Of a DNA stretch of 14,366 bases, positions 13,844 to 14,366 are shown one piece after another. The first letter of the stretch is position 1. Each line of letters opens with the position of its first letter. The DNA is from Clostridium sp. CAG:632 (GTDB taxonomy: Bacteria; Bacillota; Clostridia; Lachnospirales; Lachnospiraceae): contig HF991358.1 in the NCBI GenBank assembly GCA_000431515.1, forward strand, positions 3,526-17,891. Direction: 5' to 3'. The position numbers were made by a program, and so were the translations under genes. Under the pieces are notes generated by a model that saw only the letters and a list, made by a program, of their open reading frames with translations, was not told the origin of the DNA and did not search any database.

Positions 13844-13967
13844 GTATATGCTATGATTATACAATGATTGAAAAGGAAAATAAATCCCTACTTAGTATAC
13901 TATATATTCCTCTAATATATAAATCAAGGGATGTCACAGAAAAAACACACATTATATTTTAAAAGAC

Positions 13968-14016
13968 ATAACTTTAGCAGAAATAACTTTACAAAGATAA
14001 TACAATATGATATTCT
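13968..14016 (+). promoter_or_regulatory. Probable promoter of the Nudix gene with direct repeats
   Basis: TTTACA (13988-13993) and TATTCT (14011-14016) are 17 bases apart, giving a start near 14023. The nine-base word ATAACTTTA occurs at 13968-13976 and again at 13983-13991, a 15-base period, with the second copy overlapping the -35. The repeats may be binding sites for a regulator; this region is AT-rich, so chance cannot be excluded. Confidence 0.4.
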
Positions 14017-14060
14017 GACAAAAAGTATCAAACTACTACTTTATAGAAAGAGGAATACAA

Positions 14061-14366
14061 TTGGAAGAAATAAAAAAAGAATGCCCTTCCATAACGGTTG
14101 ATATTCTGGTTTTTGCAGTGAATGAGAAGCTGGATGCATTAAAACTTCTTCTGATCCGCAGAAAGAATCATCCATATATGCACAACTGGGCACTGCCCGG
14201 TGGATTTGTGGAGATGAACGAATCATTAGATGAGGCGGCCAGACGGGAGCTGCAGGAAGAGACCGGAATGCAGGATATTTATATGGAGCAGTTGTATACA
14301 TTCGGAGAGGTACACAGAGATCCGAGAACAAGAGTGATTTCTGTTGCCTATATGGCACTGGTTCAG
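14061..14366 (+). CDS. Nudix hydrolase or NrtR-like Nudix regulator, N-terminal part (cut by window end)
   Basis: An open frame runs from TTG 14061 to the last base without a stop, giving 102 residues. The complete Nudix box is present: Gly48, Glu54, Arg62-Glu63, Glu66-Glu67 and Gly69 match the pattern G-x5-E-x7-RE-U-x-EE-x-G-U. This motif binds the metal that assists hydrolysis of nucleoside diphosphate derivatives such as ADP-ribose. The N-terminus CPSITVDILVFAV and the NWALPGGFV segment resemble both ADP-ribose pyrophosphatases and the sensor domain of NrtR-type NAD regulators. The missing C-terminus, an HTH or not, would decide between them. AAAGAGG (14047-14053) lies seven bases before TTG; no in-frame ATG is available before residue 40. 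The gene is transcribed away from the XRE operon. Confidence 0.88.
   Translation, partial: MEEIKKECPSITVDILVFAVNEKLDALKLLLIRRKNHPYMHNWALPGGFVEMNESLDEAARRELQEETGMQDIYMEQLYTFGEVHRDPRTRVISVAYMALVQ

Noticed and set aside
13702..13962. Open frame of 86 codons on the plus strand across the XRE gene start
   Set aside because: It runs antisense to the HTH gene and then through AT-rich intergenic DNA, with no domain.
1..14366. CRISPR array, insertion sequence, phage att site or toxin-antitoxin pair
   Set aside because: No regularly spaced repeats, transposase or integrase, or small two-gene toxin module was found. The XRE gene is paired with a foldase, not a toxin.

Overview
The window reads as a chromosomal segment of a Gram-positive Clostridia member, most likely a Lachnospiraceae-type gut Firmicute. 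Evidence: two long T-box leaders, strong AGGAGG-type ribosome binding sites, TTGACA/TATAAT promoters, a BMP-family lipoprotein transporter and moderate GC content. The species is not identifiable from sequence alone. No rRNA, tRNA, CRISPR array, insertion sequence or prophage gene was seen. I find no wholly new multi-gene system; the interest lies in regulatory architecture and in a few genes of uncertain role.

Layout. (1) 18-743: a TrmO-type tRNA methyltransferase. (2) 715-2913: an aspS promoter buried in the end of trmO, a long T-box leader with an Asp (GAC) specifier, its terminator, then aspartyl-tRNA synthetase. (3) 2937-8155: a four-gene nucleoside-type ABC importer: BMP substrate-binding lipoprotein, double-NBD ATPase and two permeases. 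It has its own strong promoter, a terminator-like hairpin in the 5' leader, a terminator between the binding protein and the ATPase, and a shared terminator at the end. (4) 8189-10156, minus strand: a GntR(YtrA-type) repressor, an ABC ATPase and an ABC-2 membrane subunit. All are coupled by ATGA overlaps and driven by a promoter whose -10 lies inside a 13/14 palindrome. Base composition is visibly lower in GC than the neighbours. (5) 10245-12062: promoter, T-box leader with a Trp (TGG) specifier, and a TrpB2-type tryptophan synthase beta chain without trpA beside it. (6) 12207-13803, minus strand: an XRE/HTH regulator followed by a membrane-anchored SurA/PrsA-like foldase with a degraded parvulin domain. 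(7) 14061-14366: the start of a Nudix hydrolase or Nudix-type regulator, cut by the window end.

How the parts work together. Two genes here respond to uncharged tRNA: aspS to tRNA-Asp and trpB2 to tRNA-Trp. The importer would supply nucleosides or a similar solute, with the binding protein made in excess through the internal terminator. The GntR-ABC unit looks like a self-repressed stress or antimicrobial-response transporter of the YtrABC/BcrAB kind. The convergent pairs (importer against ABC-2 unit, trpB2 against the foldase operon) are each separated by a hairpin that can terminate from both sides.
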